Shown piece by piece: positions 61,136-64,000 of a stretch of DNA of 64,000 nt. The notes under the pieces are model-generated. The model was given only the letters and a program-made list of their open reading frames with translations. It was not told where the DNA came from and did no database searches. Within the stretch, counting starts at the first letter, position 1. Every line of letters starts with the position of its first letter. The position numbers and the translations under genes are program-made. The stretch covers positions 4,714,501 to 4,778,500 of the forward strand of contig JAVTVX010000030.1 of NCBI GenBank assembly GCA_033439265.1, read 5' to 3'. The DNA is from Dillenia suffruticosa (lineage: Eukaryota > Streptophyta > Magnoliopsida > Dilleniales > Dilleniaceae).

Positions 61136-61530
61136 GGGCATATGGAATCAGCGACGGATTTGGAATCCGTCGCTAATTCAGCGACGGATAATTTTTTGAC
61201 GGGTTTGTTTTCCGCTAAATTAGCGACGGATTTTAGCGACAAAAATTATCTGTCGCTAAATTTAGCGACGAATAATTTTTCGTCGCTAAATTTTGTGACG
61301 AATTTTAGCGACGAAAACTTATTTGTCGCTAAATTTAGCGACGGATTCCAGATTTTCGTCGCTAAATTTAGCGACGGATTTCTAATTTTCGTCGCTAAAT
61401 TTTTGCGACGCGTTATTAGCGATGAAAAATTTTTCGTCGCTAAATCCGTCGCTAATGTTTTTAGCGACGAATTTTTTTAAAATTTTCGTCGCTAAATTTG
61501 TGGCTAAAATACTGTTTTTTTGTAGTGCTT

Positions 61531-62289
61531 GCATATAGACTTTACAAAGATAAAAGTAACATAAAAACCTAAATTTTTTCCATTTACAAATGGTTTGAAA
61601 ATGGGGAAATCTATAAATTTACTCCTCCCAAAGTTTTTGCGTGAATTTGCAGAGTTTTTTTTTTTCATGAAATCTATTATCACTTAGAAGCAATAGAAAT
61701 ATACACAAAAAAAAAAAAAAATTGAATTAAAAAATTTCCACCTATTTCTTTTCCTTCATTTTTGTTTTTGTAAATATCTTTCTTCCTTCTTATCTTCTTA
61801 ACCTATCAACACTACTCAATATAGTTTTTCCTTATAAGTTGCTTGGCCCACTAGTAACACCCTGAGGATTCAGTAGTCTATATGACTCAAACACAATATA
61901 ACTTGAGGAATCAAATAAAATAGACCCATAGAGGGAATATGGTTGCTTTGCAAAGAAAAGTTGCAATTAGTCTCAAGTGAAACTTAGAAATATTTATGCT
62001 TTTTGACTTCTGGATATGTTCATGAGAATATATAGATCAAATATATGCAGAATTGAGTTGGAGGCTTCAAGAGGCCAGAATTTTTTACGTTATTCAAATA
62101 TTTGTAACCTTAATCGAATGGTTCTTACCTTTCAATTGATATTTTCTAAACTAATTAAAAATTAAATTTAAATTTAATATGCATTTCTAGATGTCCCAAA
62201 TGCCATTTGATTTAAAGGTTCAATCTCTAGTTCTGTGAGAAATTTAATTTGAATTCTGCATTTCACAAAATTTAAAGAATATGACTAGA
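61531..62289. other. Intergenic DNA, no gene seen
   Basis: AT-rich sequence with T- and A-runs (61656-61665 and 61708-61721). No coding or RNA signal was recognised. Confidence 0.4.
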
Positions 62290-62503
62290 ACAAGTAATGT
62301 GCATTGATATAGTGATAAGAGCATTAGATTCTCTTAATCAAATTCTCGATTTCAATTATTGAAAATGGAAAGAAAAGATACTAGGAGAGTTCATCTCTTA
62401 ATGGACTCGATCGTAATTCAAATCGGACTAATCGATATCAATAAATTGGTTATCGGATATAGATCAGTCAAGAGAGAAAAATATAAAATTAAAAAAAAAA
62501 AAC
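62290..62503 (+). mobile_element. tRNA-derived SINE copy
   Basis: The head has an A-box-like TGATATAGTGATAAGAGC (62305-62322) and a decayed B-box region (TTCTCGATTTCAATTATTG). The body carries AGGAGAGTTCATCTCTTAATGG and TCGGACTAATCG, seen in form in other plant SINEs. An A-rich tail (AAAAAAAAAA) ends near 62503. Confidence 0.6.
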
Positions 62504-63883
62504 TAAAGTTTTAGTTCCAAATTAGATCAGAGACTAAAAAATATTATTTTCCCATTCAATTCTATTTAATGTCATTTCGAAAATATGTCAAAAATTTCAC
62601 TTCTGTAAATATATATATTTTAATTTGCTACATATTTATATAACTCGATGAAAAATGATGTGCTTAGGCTTATAGAATGGCTAAGCTAATGGGTTCATGG
62701 TAGGTAAGCGAGCTACTAATTGGGCTAATGGGCTATCTTCTGGACCGGTGGACCGGTTTTCTTCCACTGGCTCCGGTAAGAACGGCAACTTAAAATGCTT
62801 CTCAAACTTTTATTTTGGGCCTGTATGGGCCAAGAGGCCTTATTTCGGGCCAGAACAATCTCTCGTTGACACCTAACGGTTCCCAAATTCGAAATGGAGA
62901 AATGGATAGGCTGAAAAACTAAAGGGCTTGGAGATGGTCCAACCCAAACCTGTTCAGCCCATTTTCATTTTTGGATTAGTCCAATTTCAAAGTTAAAAAC
63001 GAATAGGAAACCAAATGATTTCGATCCCGAGTAGTAGCCCAACCCAGCCCAAACAAAAATCTTATTTATTTATTTATTTATTATTTTTTCTTTTTTTAGT
63101 ACAAAGCAGGACATAGCAATCTTGGGACAAAAGAATTCTTTGTGAAGAAGATATGTTTGAGGTTTGTACCGAATTTAATAATTGAGTATTACAATTTCTT
63201 GATAAGATATCGAGTTTGAGTTTTTGAAATGAAAAAGTATCATTAGAAGAGACCACTTCTAAATTGCTCCCAATAGTCGAAACAAATTAATCAGGTAAAT
63301 TAATTTTTTTTGAAGCACAAACATATTTTTTCTTCTATTTTCACATTTTACTTTTTAGATTCGGAGTCTAATGGAGTGAAGTTAAAATTGAATTGAGAAT
63401 TACAAATCTTGCATTATCACTCAAAAAAGAGAAGAAAAAGAAAAACAAAATGTGTGTGCTTATTTCCATTCCCATTTTCCTTGACTTTTTCATGAGCTCG
63501 TTGTCAAAAACAAGAGGAACCCAAGACGAGTAAAGGAACAAACCAAGAAGGAGAAAACCAAGGTAGAAGCATGCAAGAAATATGAGAAGATTAAAGCAAA
63601 AGAACCCAATAATGTCATGATGAAAGACTTGCGAGTGTGTCTATTCCAAATGTGTTTCAGTCAGAATACATATAATGGGACAGAGGGGATTGAACCATTT
63701 TCCATACAACCCCAAGCATTTCCCTTTCCCTACCCTTCAAGTTCTAAACTAGCTTTCAACCGGTCAATTTCGCCAATCTAGTATTAAATTTTGATTGTGG
63801 TATTAGCATTCAGGCCGTGATTCGAATTACATGAATTTTACAAGAATTATAAAATTTGTTTACGATTCTAATGTTTGTTACTT

Positions 63884-63885
<2 letters not shown>
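62504..63885. promoter_or_regulatory. GGGCC-motif cluster in gene-free DNA
   Basis: Between about 62690 and 63055 the motifs TGGGCT, GGGCC, GGCCC and AGCCCA recur more than ten times (GGGCCTGTATGGGCC near 62817, CGGGCCAG near 62848, CAGCCCATTTTC near 62956, CAACCCAGCCC near 63042). Such site II / TCP-type clusters are common in plant housekeeping promoters, but no gene can be seen next to it inside the window. The rest, to 63885, is AT-rich with no gene signal. Confidence 0.3.

Positions 63886-63919
<34 letters not shown>
63886..63919. repeat. (AT)n microsatellite
   Basis: About 17 AT copies near the right edge of the window. Confidence 0.95.
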
Positions 63920-63923
<4 letters not shown>

Positions 63924-64000
63924 TTATTCATAATTCTTACTTCTTCACAACAGATCTGTACCTCTAAATCAGGAAAAAAAAAAAGATTACAAATAAATTT

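Larger units (their letters stand above)
59011..61527. mobile_element. Non-autonomous CACTA element, 2517 bp, TSD CTT
   Basis: Starts CACTACAAAAAAACACGG and ends CTGTTTTTTTGTAGTG, with CTT on both sides (59008-59010 and 61528-61530). Subterminal arrays of GCGACGAA, GCGACGGA and their complements fill 59030-59590 and 61145-61500. The interior, from left to right, is AT-rich DNA, a GC-rich tract (59886-60235), a minus-strand tRNA-like unit, about 550 bp of AT-rich DNA, a plus-strand tRNA-like unit and a second GC-rich tandem tract (about 61000-61135). No transposase is present. Intact ends, the exact target duplication and clean subterminal repeats suggest it is the youngest or best kept of the four CACTA copies here. 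Confidence 0.93.

Noticed and set aside
59030-61500. Regularly repeated GCGACGGA / TCCGTCGC motifs looking like a CRISPR or satellite array
   Set aside because: Spacing is irregular, both orientations occur, the same motifs appear in four elements with CACTA ends and 3-bp duplications, and the genome is a plant nuclear genome.

Overview
The window is nuclear DNA of a flowering plant, most likely a eudicot. It is AT-rich, its host genes have many short introns with plant-type splice sites, and it is crowded with plant transposon families: Ty1/copia and small LTR elements, CACTA, hAT, LINE and tRNA-derived SINE copies. A piece of chloroplast DNA (psbB) is also present. The species cannot be named from the sequence alone.

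Host genes. (1) A three-RRM hnRNP-Q-like protein on + (CDS 19422-22222, 8 coding exons, 477 aa), close to Arabidopsis LIF2. Its CT-rich leader exon ends near 11111, about 8.3 kb upstream, so the first intron is very large and carries transposon debris. (2) A single-exon gene on - (24880-25380, 166 aa) for a small basic protein of unknown function, possibly plastid-targeted. (3) A 3-ketoacyl-CoA synthase copy on - (29973-31577) whose reading frame is broken in at least five places. (4) A complete 14-exon CBL-interacting protein kinase on - (45761-51119, 478 aa), most like CIPK9. The four genes have no obvious joint pathway.

Transposon layout. 0.4-9.2 kb: copia remains with a nested LTR fragment, a small LTR element whose right repeat is split by a CACTA element, then a GC-richer retroelement-like block. 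16.2-17.1 kb: a hAT-type element with a perfect 8-bp target duplication inside the LIF2-like leader intron. 32.9-37.6 kb: a 4.6 kb hAT element with a decayed transposase and two CACTA elements nested in it. 37.7-38.6 kb: a relative of the small LTR element in the opposite orientation. 39.1-39.5 kb: a short hAT MITE. 59.0-61.5 kb: a 2.5 kb CACTA element.

The most distinctive signal is a set of four transposase-less CACTA elements (461, 1013, 1050 and 2517 bp), each with an exactly matching 3-bp target duplication and dense 'GCGACGGA/TCCGTCGC' subterminal repeats. The largest carries two tRNA-like (Pol III A/B box) modules that point outward, each into a GC-rich repeat tract; the 1050-bp copy seems to carry one such module beside a GC-richer core. 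The sequence supports this architecture; any function is inference.
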